Source: Prevotellaceae bacterium (GTDB lineage: Bacteria > Bacteroidota > Bacteroidia > Bacteroidales > Bacteroidaceae). Taken from it: 64,000 nucleotides of DNA. Below are positions 18,901 through 27,700 of this stretch, one piece after another (the first letter of the stretch is position 1; each line of letters begins with the position of its first letter). The position numbers and the translations under genes are program-made. The notes beneath the pieces are model-generated. The model was not told the origin of the DNA. It saw only the letters and a list, made by a program, of their open reading frames with translations, and ran no database searches. The DNA lies in contig QAML01000009.1 in assembly GCA_003150315.1 (NCBI GenBank), forward strand, positions 1 to 64,000, written 5' to 3'.

Positions 18901-20168
18901 TCAAGGATGAAAGAAACCTCGGGACTTATGTTTTTTGCGGCAAGATAGTGGGCAATGGTCTCGATTATTCCGCCACCCAATCCGAATGCCGCCCTTATTA
19001 GGTCTTCGCCGTAGCCCGTGGAGCAGGAACCGGATATTTTCAAATTGGTTTCGTGCTTCTCGCACTCTTTTTTCAGCAGCTCGAGTCCTTTCTCCACAGT
19101 GCCTATAGGGTCGCCGTCGTTGTTATGATAGTAAGAAAACAGCAGATTTCCCTCGGGAGACAGAGCAACCACCTTGGTGGTGGTGGAACCCGAGTCAATG
19201 CCTATAAAAGCTTCCTGATTCCCTTTACCGGGAGCCACACGCCGCAAAGCGTTTCCCCCAAGATTTTTGCGCCAATGCTCATAGTCTTCCTTACCTTCGA
19301 ATATCGGCGGAAGACTAAGGTATGAGTGAACTTTCAAAGAGAGTGCGGAAGACACAAGTTGCTCAAATTCGCGAGCCGATGTCTGCATTCCGTTTTCGGC
19401 AAGAGCCGCTCCCCACGCGGGAATTATGCTTCCGTTTTCGGGAAGTACTATTTCGTTTTCGGCAAATCCGAGATAATCGGAAAAGGCTTTCCTCAAACCC
19501 GATAGAAACGTCAAAGGTCCTCCGCAAAACATGACAGGCGGAGTAATTACACAGCCGTGAGCCAAAGTTGTTACCGTTTGCACCGCCACGGCATGGAAAA
19601 TGGAAGCGGCAATGTCCTCACGCGGCACATTGCGGGCTATAAGGTTTTGAATATCTGTCTTGCTGAACACGCCGCAACGCGAAGCCATGGGATAAACCTG
19701 CGTGGAACGGAGCGCAAGAGCGTTGAGTTCGTCATTGCTTGCGTGGAGCAAAATTGCCATTTGGTCAATAAATGCCCCCGTTCCGCCTGCACAATTTCCG
19801 TTCATGCGCAAATCGGTTGCACGACCGCCGTCAAAAAACACCACTTTTGCATCTTCGCCACCAATGTCAATCATTGTTTTGGCTTCGGGATGGGCACAGC
19901 GCACATAATTAGCCGCAGCCACCACTTCCTGTACAAAGGGAACGTTGCAACGCTCCGAGACTCCCATGCCCACACTACCCGTTACGCTGATGCTGAGAAG
20001 CGAATCGCCCGCCACGCGCCGCAAATCGCTGCAAAAGTCCGCAATACAGTCTTTGACACGAGCCTGATGGCGCACATAATTAGTGTAAACCGGTTTGCCA
20101 GAAGGGTCAAGAGCCACAATCTTGGCGGTTGTGGAACCAATATCAATACCTACCTTATATAATGTCAT
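15954..20168 (-). CDS. giant 2-hydroxyacyl-CoA dehydratase activase-related protein (two ASKHA domains plus HgdB-like region)
   Basis: 1404 residues in one uninterrupted frame. It contains two BadF/BadG/HgdC-type ATPase domains. The first (1-260) has GIDIGSTTAKIVALDPSG, IDIGGEDAKV and NGNCAGGTGAF. The second (about 320-580) has GIDSGSTTTKVVALSPEG, LDIGGQDMKA and EACSSGCGSF. A long Cys-containing region follows (CKGCENQC, CFPAKLVHSH, SFGCGPDAF, GGQCRASNY), related to DUF2229 and to the dehydratase subunit HgdB. In characterised relatives the ATPase binds a [4Fe-4S] cluster between two subunits and drives ATP-dependent one-electron transfer to the dehydratase. Here activator and acceptor-like parts are fused; the substrate is unknown. 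First gene of an operon with TetR and CDF genes. Confidence 0.85.
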   Translation of the reverse strand: MTLYKVGIDIGSTTAKIVALDPSGKPVYTNYVRHQARVKDCIADFCSDLRRVAGDSLLSISVTGSVGMGVSERCNVPFVQEVVAAANYVRCAHPEAKTMIDIGGEDAKVVFFDGGRATDLRMNGNCAGGTGAFIDQMAILLHASNDELNALALRSTQVYPMASRCGVFSKTDIQNLIARNVPREDIAASIFHAVAVQTVTTLAHGCVITPPVMFCGGPLTFLSGLRKAFSDYLGFAENEIVLPENGSIIPAWGAALAENGMQTSAREFEQLVSSALSLKVHSYLSLPPIFEGKEDYEHWRKNLGGNALRRVAPGKGNQEAFIGIDSGSTTTKVVALSPEGNLLFSYYHNNDGDPIGTVEKGLELLKKECEKHETNLKISGSCSTGYGEDLIRAAFGLGGGIIETIAHYLAAKNISPEVSFILDIGGQDMKAIFVDHGVINRIEINEACSSGCGSFISTFARSLDYDVNDFARAACTSDAPCDLGTRCTVFMNSKVKQVLREGATVADIAAGLSYSVVKNCLYKVLQLKNTSELGKYVVVQGGTMRNDSIVRALEKLASTHVNRSDCPELMGAVGCALYAMEHKSDEATEAGSVEEMLSRAKYTTRRTRCKGCENQCTVTHYLFPGNRKYYSGNRCERVFSNRGTKAKPGRNVYPQKYRLLFNRECKVEKPVFTIGIPRCLNIYEDYPFWHTFLNSCGIRTVLSSESIYADYERNANCVMSDNICFPAKLVHSHIADLERKGVDRIFMPFVVFERKEKGQQNSYNCPIVSGYSEVVNSSQSPKVPVESPVVTFKNRKLLQKQMEEWLSRFGIASKTVRSALSAAEEAEKQYRERLAEINREVLEEARREKRLAILLAGRPYHTDPLIQHRVAEMATAMGVYVITDDIVYDEKLSIDDTIYLSQWAYPNRILKAAKWAGLQPADVQYMQLTSFGCGPDAFLTNEVRATLERFHKNLTLLKIDDIDNVGSIKLRVRSLVESLKISHDKTQSRVKSFETTPAFTKAERKRTIIAPFFTPFLSPLIPAAMKVAGFNVVNLPMSDSESGELGLKYSNNEVCYPATLIVGDVIKAFKSGRFNPDDTAVAITQTGGQCRASNYIALIKRALLSNGYRNTPVVSFSFGSGIDNYQPGFKIPWLKLLPVALSTMLYSDVIAKMYYATVSREKEKGVAAKLKEKFLDIAKPVIERNNADALPELVRKAAKEFNDACTDIKTAKVGIVGEIFLEFNPYAQKNVTDWLIAQRLEVVPPLITDFFTQSFVNRETKNRSMLLRKSIPDVVVNWLYRKVQKRMDVFNDAASAFRYYTPFDDIFEKAKRASKIISLNAQFGEGWLIPGEISTYVAHGINHVVSLQPFGCIANHIIEKGIEKKLKTMFPELNILSLDFDSSVSDVNIVNRLLLFIDNVRQSR

Positions 20169-20189
20169 AAATGTTATTTTTCGCGAAAG

Positions 20190-20205
20190 CTGACACTTGT
20201 GTCAG
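20190..20205. promoter_or_regulatory. 16-bp palindrome, candidate TetR operator
   Basis: CTGACACTTGTGTCAG has perfect 7-bp half sites around a 2-bp centre. It lies just downstream of the candidate -7 element and 21 bp upstream of the activase start. This is where an autoregulating TetR repressor would be expected to bind, and a TetR gene is second in the operon. Confidence 0.55.
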
Positions 20206-20212
20206 ACAACTG

Positions 20213-20220
20213 CAAATGTA
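20213..20220 (-). promoter_or_regulatory. -7 promoter element of the activase-TetR-CDF operon
   Basis: CAAATGTA on the + strand reads TACATTTG on the minus strand, an exact TAnnTTTG match 45 bp upstream of the start codon. Confidence 0.5.
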
Positions 20221-20444
20221 TGAATTAATTTCATTTACGCGACAGGGATTTGCATCATTATTTTTCTTTAACGGGATGTTCCGCCTAATCAGTCAACCAC
20301 GTTTTGCATTAAAGCCCCAACCTCATCGAAGAAGGCTGTCATTTTGCGCGTTTGGCGACATAAAAACAAAAAAATCATCGAAAACAAAAAGTTTTTCAAA
20401 AATCTTGCACGACCTATCAAAAGTTTTTACTAACTTTATGCTGA

Positions 20445-20780
20445 TTTTTTTTCGAAAACACATCGCGCTGTACAAGTACAGCAAAGAGCGCAGGATTTGA
20501 GACAATCTGCAAGCGCAAGCCGATTTCCCATTTCATGCAAAAACAGTGGCATCACCATGCCCGAAAGTCCCTTGTAAGGGGAAAATAGTTTCTTTTCGAA
20601 ACGAGACACATAGTTTTTAGCATAGCGATGAAGGGTCATCGCCATTTATGCTCTAATAACCGCCTGCCGTCGTTAAAAAACGTTAGTATGCTTAGATTCT
20701 TATATTGGACGGAGACGGCTTTTGGAGCCCAACCATGGGGGACAATTAAAAATTACAGCACGGTTGTCCCCCATTTTTCC
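20445..20780 (+). ncRNA. candidate structured RNA of unknown class
   Basis: Inside a 1.3-kb gene-free gap. Successive compact hairpins: GCTGTA/TACAGC (20467-20482), GGCAT/ATGCC (20548-20561), the palindrome CCCTTGTAAGGG (20569-20580), GTTTC/GAAAC (20588-20602), and a 13-bp stem with one 4-nt bulge (20619-20652, GCGATGA/TCATCGC extended by AGCATA/TATGCT). A final 11-bp stem (ATGGGGGACAA at 20735-20745, complement at 20763-20773) is followed by TTTTCC, resembling a terminator. A near-match promoter (TAACTTTA, 20431) precedes it. I see no hallmarks of RNase P RNA, tmRNA or SRP RNA. Strand follows the terminator and is inferred. Confidence 0.35.
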
Positions 20781-21022
20781 GACGGAGCAGAATCTTTCCG
20801 CCTTTATTTTGCACGGCACACAGTAAATAAACAACGAACAACACATATCTTTATTGTATAAAACTGCACGATTTATCGTTTTTCGGGCAACTTTCTCCGA
20901 CATTTCAACATAAACATGGCAGCAATTACTTTTTTGCGCACGCAAAACCGAGGGACACAGAGCATACCTCAATGCCGATTATCGGACACGTTTTGCAACA
21001 ATTTTTCGAGGCATTTTTGTCC

Positions 21023-21150
21023 CTTTTGTAAGACTTTGTTTTTCAATATGTTTGACATGTCCGAAAATATAAGGCATATATTTTAAAATACAAGGCACTT
21101 ATTTTAAAATATGTGCCTTGTATTTTTCACAACAAGCCATGTGTTTTTTT
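21023..21150 (-). repeat. 21-bp-module intergenic element, copy 4 (reversed)
   Basis: Module centres at 21073, 21094, 21115 and 21136. Tail core (TAA-N4-TTG on +) at 21029-21038. Orientation R-F-R-R when the tail is on the right. The stretch 21151-21411 to its right is GC-richer and holds a small TTCCGAA/TTCGGAA hairpin (21240-21259) but no recognisable gene. Confidence 0.9.
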
Positions 21151-21411
21151 TCGCGTCAAAACACATGGGAAAAATTAAAGGAAAAAATGTGGTTTCGGTA
21201 CACTTTTTTGTCCCGCCACGGTGTTAACGGCGCACGGTTTTCCGAAACATTTTTCGGAACGAGCCGGAAGAATGTAGCCCCATGCGACACGCTACCGTAG
21301 TGGCGGCTTAATGCCTGAAAACGGACGCTTCAGCCCCGCGCCGCGTATGGCACGCGCAGGTTAATCCGGGGCATATTCCTAAACGCAATGTTCAGGAGCG
21401 AAATTACAGAA

Positions 21412-21446
21412 ACGAAAATCCCCGTCCTGCAGCACGCGGAACGGGG
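21412..21446 (-). terminator. Rho-independent terminator of the rhamnose operon
   Basis: Stem CCCCGT plus CC with a bulged A, followed on the minus strand by ATTTTCGTT. It lies 26 bases beyond the rhaD stop. Confidence 0.8.
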
Positions 21447-21471
21447 AGCAATCTATTACGTTAATTATTTG

Positions 21472-22278
21472 TCAGAGATTGAACGCCTCTTTAAGTTCGT
21501 TCATCGATTCATCGCTCATGCCTTCAGGTTCAAAACCCATGGATTTTGCATCCTGATAAATCTGCGCAGACTTAACAAGCACATCGATTTCATCGAAAGC
21601 CTCAAGCGCATCATTGCCTATGGCAACAACACCGTGCTTTTCCCACAACACAACATTGTGTTCCTGCAATCCCTTGACTGTTTCCTCGGCAAGTTTTATG
21701 CTCGAAGGCATTTCGTAAGGAATAATGCCCAAGCCCTTGGGACAGAAAGCACGTGTTTCGGGAATCATGGACCAAAGCAAATGGGTAAGTACACCGGGTT
21801 TCAGATATTCCTTGTTGTGCGACATGGCAACAAGCTCAATGGGATGAGTATGTATGACAGCGCGGAACTTAGAACCTTTGCCTATCAAATCGTCATGTAT
21901 AGCAAGGTGGGAAGGAAGCTCGGAAGTAGGTTTTACAGGATTGTCGGCAATCATTTCGTAGTTTTCGCCGTCGGGCAGAACGCGAATGATCGAACCGTTG
22001 TCCATGGGGTGGCGTGCAAGGTCGCGCATGCGGCAGCCCGTGCCCTTGCAATAGAAAATGCCGCCCTTAATGTTGGGCAGCGTCATGCCTATGGGAGTTA
22101 CGGGACCAATGGCAGGAAGTTTTGAAAGAGCTTCCACATCCACAAGCTCCGTGATGTTAACCGTGATGTTGCCACCGTTGCGTTCGGCCCAGCCTTTTTG
22201 CCACAAATAGCCGGCAACCTCGGCAGCTTTCATTACCTCGGCTTTGGCACGAGGATAATCTTCGAGTACAGATTTCAT
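21472..22278 (-). CDS. rhaD: L-rhamnulose-1-phosphate aldolase
   Basis: 268 residues, class II (zinc) aldolase fold. The zinc-binding HTHPIELVA motif lies at about residues 140-150. Glycine-rich phosphate-binding segments (NGGNITV, CKGTGCRMRD) are also visible. It splits L-rhamnulose 1-phosphate into dihydroxyacetone phosphate and L-lactaldehyde, the last step of the phosphorylated rhamnose pathway. Last gene of the rha operon, separated from rhaT by 92 bp holding two hairpins. Kinase, isomerase, transporter and aldolase of one pathway are all present, which makes the assignment secure. Confidence 0.95.
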   Translation of the reverse strand: MKSVLEDYPRAKAEVMKAAEVAGYLWQKGWAERNGGNITVNITELVDVEALSKLPAIGPVTPIGMTLPNIKGGIFYCKGTGCRMRDLARHPMDNGSIIRVLPDGENYEMIADNPVKPTSELPSHLAIHDDLIGKGSKFRAVIHTHPIELVAMSHNKEYLKPGVLTHLLWSMIPETRAFCPKGLGIIPYEMPSSIKLAEETVKGLQEHNVVLWEKHGVVAIGNDALEAFDEIDVLVKSAQIYQDAKSMGFEPEGMSDESMNELKEAFNL

Positions 22279-22297
22279 TTTATATTCTTTTTTATCC

Positions 22298-22353
22298 GCC
22301 CGCCGTTGACGGGCTAATTAAATTAAGGCGGACAGTCATTAGTCTGTCCGCCT
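22298..22353 (-). other. two intra-operon hairpins between rhaT and rhaD
   Basis: One stem is GCCCG/CGGGC with a 7-nt loop (22298-22314). The other is AGGCGGACA paired with TGTCCGCCT around a 10-base centre (22326-22353). Neither is followed by a T-tract on the minus strand, so they are more likely mRNA-stability or processing elements, or a weak attenuator, than a full terminator. Confidence 0.6.
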
Positions 22354-22370
22354 CGAAAAATTCTATTTGT

Positions 22371-23405
22371 TTATACCAACTGCGGGAGGAAACACGATAC
22401 AATCAGCACCAGAATGCCGGCAATGAGAACGGCAATGGTTTTGCTTGAACAGCCTTTCCATTCCTTGAGGATAATTCCCCAAACATTGGAGAACGTAACG
22501 TTGAGAGCCATGAGGATGCAGAACGAAAGGGTCATCAATGTGGGCGAAGAGGTAAGGAAACCTTTGCCAAGCGACAAGCCGAAGAACTGTGAGTACCACA
22601 ACGCTCCGGCAAGAGCGCAGAACAAAAGATTGTTAGCCCAAACACCACCGTTCTTGTAGTCTCCCCACGTATGGTTCTTTCCATTCTGGTAGAAACAGTA
22701 AACGGCATTCGTGATGAAGCCTCCGAAAGTTACGAGAAGGGTTGCGGGAAGCGTGTGAAACATTGGGTTCGTGAGATCGCCGAAGTTAATGTCTTTTCCG
22801 AACTCAAGACCCACATTGAAACACCCGCTCATAAATCCGGCAAGCAGAGCTATGACTATACCCTTGGGAAAATTGAAATCCTTTACGGCAGCTTTTTTCT
22901 CTTCTTCGGAAAGCGAAGCAGATTTCATGGCTCCCGCCACACCGATTATGGCAATTCCGACGAGCGTTGCCACCACACCGATAACAACAGCTGCGGTGAG
23001 AGTGGAAAGCGCATCAAGTTCGGGGAAGAACACATTCAACAGCACCGGACCCATAATGGTTCCCAATGCGGCGCAAGTGCCGAGGGCGATGGATTGTCCG
23101 AGAGCCACTCCGAGATAACGCATGGAAAGTCCGAAAGTCAAACCACCTATTCCCCAAAGCACACCGAACAGAACCGTCATGGAGAGTCGGAAACTGTCGG
23201 CTCCCGCAAACAATTCGAAAAGCGAGTGTCCTGCGGGCACCGCAAGCAGTGCACCGAGAAGCGGGAACACGAGCCAGGCAAAAACTCCCTGAACTATCCA
23301 ATAACTTTCCCAACTCCAGTTCTTAATCTTGTTGATAGGAACATAACAACTGCTTTGGCAGAACGCTCCAATCGCAATAATCAATAATCCTAAAAGAATT
23401 TCCAT
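22371..23405 (-). CDS. rhaT: L-rhamnose-proton symporter RhaT
   Basis: 344 residues with about ten hydrophobic helices, the usual size for RhaT in the drug/metabolite transporter superfamily. The N-terminal segment (AIGAFCQSSCYVPINKIKNWSWESYW) and the region GVLWGIGGLTFGLSMRYLG are family-typical. It imports L-rhamnose across the inner membrane with a proton. Placed 15 bp after the isomerase gene in the rha operon. It would bring in rhamnose released in the periplasm by the GH78 enzyme encoded upstream. Confidence 0.95.
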   Translation of the reverse strand: MEILLGLLIIAIGAFCQSSCYVPINKIKNWSWESYWIVQGVFAWLVFPLLGALLAVPAGHSLFELFAGADSFRLSMTVLFGVLWGIGGLTFGLSMRYLGVALGQSIALGTCAALGTIMGPVLLNVFFPELDALSTLTAAVVIGVVATLVGIAIIGVAGAMKSASLSEEEKKAAVKDFNFPKGIVIALLAGFMSGCFNVGLEFGKDINFGDLTNPMFHTLPATLLVTFGGFITNAVYCFYQNGKNHTWGDYKNGGVWANNLLFCALAGALWYSQFFGLSLGKGFLTSSPTLMTLSFCILMALNVTFSNVWGIILKEWKGCSSKTIAVLIAGILVLIVSCFLPQLV

Positions 23406-23420
23406 CTCCGCGCAGTGTTA

Positions 23421-24674
23421 TCAGTTACGCTTTGAGAGAACTTCCTGCTCGTATTTCTCAACCTCAGCGAGGTAATCTTCGGCAACAGGAACATTGTTCT
23501 TGAGGTTGAAGTAGTCATAAACCGCTCCAACAGGAAGAGTCTTGGCTTCTTCGAGCAAAGCAAGGCGTTCGAAGAGTTTTCCTTCGTCCTCGTACTTGCG
23601 CAAAGTGTCAAGCGGCTCGAGGAATGCCTGAAGCAAAGACTTCTGAGCAGCACGAACGCCAATGATGTAAGCACCGATACGATTGATAGAAGCATCGAAA
23701 TAGTCAAGACCTATGTGAGCACGATCAAGAGCGTCGGCACGAACAAGTTCCGAGAACAAGTTGCGGGTATTATCGTCAAAGAGTGTTACATGGTCGGAAT
23801 CCCAGTGCATGGGACGAGAAACGTGAAGCATGAGCTCGGGAACGAAGAGAAGCAAAGCACTAACGGCATCGCTAACATTCTCGGTGGGCTCGTAGTGACC
23901 GGTGTCGAGAGTGTAAATCACATTGTTCTTTGCGCAATAGCCTGCATAGAAGTCATGAGAACCTACGGTGTATGCTTCCAAACCGATACCGAAGAGTTTA
24001 GCCTCAAGACAAGGCTTCATGTTAGGCAGATTTTCTGCGAGAATCTCGTCAAGGCTCTCTTTAAGAATCTGACGATAACGAAGTTTCTCAACAGTGTAAT
24101 CCTTGCTTCCGTCATGAACCCAAATATTCATGATACAGGGGTCGCCCTGATAGGCTCCCATTGCATCAGCTATTCTGCGGCAACGCTTTGTGTGCTCAAT
24201 CCAAAAGTCGCGAATGGACTTGTCGGGGTTGGAAAGCGTAAGACTTCCGCTCTTGGGGTGAGAGAAACTCGTGGAATTGAAGTCAAGCTTCATGTTTCTT
24301 TCTTTTGCCCATTCCATCCAGCCTTGGAAATGTTTTACCTCCACTTGGTCGCGGTCCACAAACTGTCCGCCGAACTCTCCGTAAGTTTCATGGAGATTCA
24401 AACGCATGTGTCCTGCGAGAAGACTCGTAACCTTGTCAATGTCCTGACGCAACTCGTCGATGTTGCGTGCTTTGCCGGGATAATTACCTGTGGTCTGAAT
24501 ACCGCCCGAAGCTGCTTCGTTGCGCTCAAAACCCACAACGTCATCAGCCTGCCAGCAATGCAGCGAGATAGGAGTTCTTTCAAGTGTTTCGATAGCCTTA
24601 TCGGTATCAATTCCAAACTCTGCGTAACGCGCTTTAGCAAGCTCGTAAGCTTTTTTTATTTGTTCTTCTTTCAT
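23421..24674 (-). CDS. rhaA: L-rhamnose isomerase
   Basis: 417 residues. Metal-binding and substrate segments typical of the family are seen (SLHCWQADDV, NIWVHDGSKD, VGSHDFYAGYCAKN, LDTGHYEPTE, MHWDSDHV). The enzyme converts L-rhamnose to L-rhamnulose with a divalent metal. It lies 33 bp after the rhamnosidase gene and 15 bp before rhaT. The product feeds RhaB, encoded at the start of the operon. In Bacteroidota the gene is often named rhaI. Confidence 0.95.
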   Translation of the reverse strand: MKEEQIKKAYELAKARYAEFGIDTDKAIETLERTPISLHCWQADDVVGFERNEAASGGIQTTGNYPGKARNIDELRQDIDKVTSLLAGHMRLNLHETYGEFGGQFVDRDQVEVKHFQGWMEWAKERNMKLDFNSTSFSHPKSGSLTLSNPDKSIRDFWIEHTKRCRRIADAMGAYQGDPCIMNIWVHDGSKDYTVEKLRYRQILKESLDEILAENLPNMKPCLEAKLFGIGLEAYTVGSHDFYAGYCAKNNVIYTLDTGHYEPTENVSDAVSALLLFVPELMLHVSRPMHWDSDHVTLFDDNTRNLFSELVRADALDRAHIGLDYFDASINRIGAYIIGVRAAQKSLLQAFLEPLDTLRKYEDEGKLFERLALLEEAKTLPVGAVYDYFNLKNNVPVAEDYLAEVEKYEQEVLSKRN

Positions 24675-24707
24675 GGTTGTTTGTTTTTATTTTTTGATAT
24701 TACTGAT

Positions 24708-27700
24708 TTATTTCTTTATAAATTTGTAAGAGCCGGACTTAAGTTCGTAAACCGCCTTGCCACCGGCATAAGATTTCTTGGAAACCCCTTTCTTGCCTTC
24801 CACAATCTTCAAATCACCCATCTTGTTTACAGGAAGCGAGAAAGTAGCTGTGGTATTCGCCGGAATGGAGAAGGATATTTCTGCACCGGATGCCGTAACG
24901 TTCCATTCACTTTCTATGTCGCCGTAAACCGAACGGAATCCGCCTTTGACATTCTTGAAATCGCTATTAATCTCCGGCTCGATAAGAATATGCTTATAGG
25001 CCGGATTATTTTCATCGCGCTGAATTCCGAGGTTATGAGACATTATCCATTCCTCCACCGCGCCATAAGCGTAATGATTAAACGAATTCATTCCGACATC
25101 TCCGAAACCTTCTTTGATTGTATAAGAATTCCAGCGTTCCCACATGGTAGTTGCTCCCTGCTTAACGGGGAAAAGCCACGAAGGATACTCTGTTTGAGTG
25201 TAAAGAGTATAGGCAAGATCGCTGTGCCCATTGTTGGAAAGTACATTTAATATATAAGGAGTGCCGAGGAAACCTGTTTGCAATCGATTGCCATCCTCTT
25301 TAATTTTGTTGCAAAGGTGTTCCGTGGCTTTCTGTTTAATTTCCTGCGGCAGGATAAGGAATTCGAGCGGGAGTATATAGGATGTCTGCGTGTTTATGCG
25401 GGTTTTCTTTCCGTCGTTCATCACTGTAAATCCTTCTTCATCGAAGAAAGTTTTCACGAAAGCATCGCTGACGTTTTTGTAAAGCTTCTCGTAATGCTCC
25501 GCATCTGCATCATATCCGAGAGCTTTAGCCATTACCGACATAATTCTTGCATCATATCCCATATAAGCAGTGGAAAGCAGAGAAATATTCGTGGGAACGG
25601 GAGCAACCCAATCGCCCCAATAAGTTGCATCGGGGGCAATGTAGTTCTTTGCTTTGCTTTCAAGATAATTCATAAAGTTCTTCATCGACTGATAATGCTC
25701 CCTTATAAATTCTTTATCGCCATATTGCTGATACATCTGCCAAGGAATTATAACAGTAAAGTCGCTCCAACCCGTACCACGCCCGGCAGCAGCTTCAATA
25801 TTGGCATTGTCTGCGCCATTCATGGTATTGCCGAAGCAAGGATAGTAACCACCGGTATCGCCATTGGAACTTTTCTGATCACGAACGGTATAGAACCAAC
25901 GCTTATAGAAAGGTTCGGTCATCATATTGTAAGTGGCGGTACGACAAAAGACATTGGCATCGCCGGTCCAGCCCATACGTTCATCACGTTGCGGACAATC
26001 GGTGGGAACAGCGAGGAAATTACTGCGTTGTCCCCAAACAATGTTATTAAACAGCTGATTTATGTCGGCATTTGCGCTCTCGTAGTGGCTGAATTGCTCG
26101 CCTATCGATTCCAACACTATGCCTTCCACGTCAGACAAGACCGGAGCCGTGTCCAAACCGTCTATAGAGATATAGCGATAGCCATGTTGTGTGAAAGGAG
26201 GCTCGAAAGTTTCGCCGGCAGCATCGCCTTTGAACGTATAAAAATCTGTGGAAATGGCAGAACGGTAATTGTCCATATACATATTGCCACGATTGCGTTC
26301 GTAGTCAGCTTTCGTAAGAGGTGGGCGGGGATTCTCGGGAGCCTTGTCGGGGAAAAGCATTTCCGCGTAACGGATTACTATCTGCTGTCCCTTTTTTCCA
26401 TGCAGATTTTTCAAACGCGGCACACCGGCAAAGTTTTGTCCCATGTCAAAGATGTATCGTCCGCCGATTTTCTTAACGGATTTTGCTTTCAGAGTTATGT
26501 TGTTTTTGATTTTCATACCCACATATCCCTGAATCTCCACGTTTTTATCGGGAGCAGCCAGCACATCCGCGTGTTGCCATTTGGAATCGTCGAAAGAAAC
26601 TTCCTTCCAACCGTTAATCTCACGCCTTGCATCATAGATAACTCCGTGATAAAGATTATCCACAAACAACGGTCCGTTGTCCGAAACCTTCCAGTCGCGG
26701 TTTGTAACAAAGCTCTCACTGCTGCCGTCCTCGTAAGTTACTTTCAGCATAGCCATTGCCGAAGGCTTAAAGCCATACTGGTCGCTCCAACCCGATCCTG
26801 TCCAGCCCCAATTGCTGCAGAACCATCCGTTGCCCAATTCTATGGTCAGCGCATTCTTTCCATCGGTCAGCATAGAGGTTACATCGTAGGTATCATACAT
26901 TATGCGGTGGCGGAAATCGGTCCAACCGGGAGCCATATAGGCATCGCCGGCTTTCTTGCCGTTTATATAGAAGTTGTAGAAGCCTCTTGCGGTGGCGTAA
27001 AGCCTTGCACTCTTCACCTTCTTGGCTATATTAACGACATTACGCATCATCGGCGCATTTATCTCCTCGTTAAACGTCCACGTGTTAAGCTTTCCATTTC
27101 CTTCGGCGTTATATGTCTTGGGATCGGAAGCAAGAAGAACGTCCCACTTGGTATCCGACACTGATATTCCGGAAAATTGTGCATCGAAACCCAGTTGTTG
27201 TACATAGCCGATGTCATATAAATGACAATCGCTGCGTCCCACGGAGTCGCGCATGCAATTTACGCCGAAATCGTTCTTTCCTTCTTTGCTTTTTACTTGT
27301 TTTCCGTCAATCTGAATCTGCAAATTATAGTCGCCGCCTCCGTGTACAACCATCCTTACATGGTGATTGGTCAGAGCCTGCGAGGTTATGATGTTCGAGA
27401 TGTCAATATTCTGATACTCCACTTTCTTTTTGTAGAACACCGCTCCCGCAACGAGTCTTGCCGGTTTGCGCGTGTCTATCGTTATATAGCAATAGCTGTC
27501 CGCTCCTTTTGCGCCGTAAACAAACGTTGAAGGTCCGGGCTTGCCCACATTCTTCACATCATATTCCAGAACAAAGTCGCTGCGATAAGGAGATACCTGT
27601 GTGCGCGGCGAAGAAATCCATTGCGCGTTGTCCCATTGCGAACCGAGCAAACCGGTTTCAAACCATGACACGGGCGAATCGATTTCCTTTTTCTTTTCAT

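Noticed and set aside
15954-20168. Possibility that the 1404-residue activase is two genes joined by a sequencing error
   Set aside because: The frame is continuous, the domain order matches large fused proteins annotated in other anaerobes, and no internal start with a plausible leader is seen.
20436-20861. Two short frames (69 and 77 codons) in the 20.2-21.5 kb gap
   Set aside because: No similarity to known families and they overlap strong inverted repeats; a structured RNA is a better explanation.
21388-22125. Long + strand frame opposite rhaD
   Set aside because: Antisense shadow of rhaD; the rhaD frame has clear family motifs.
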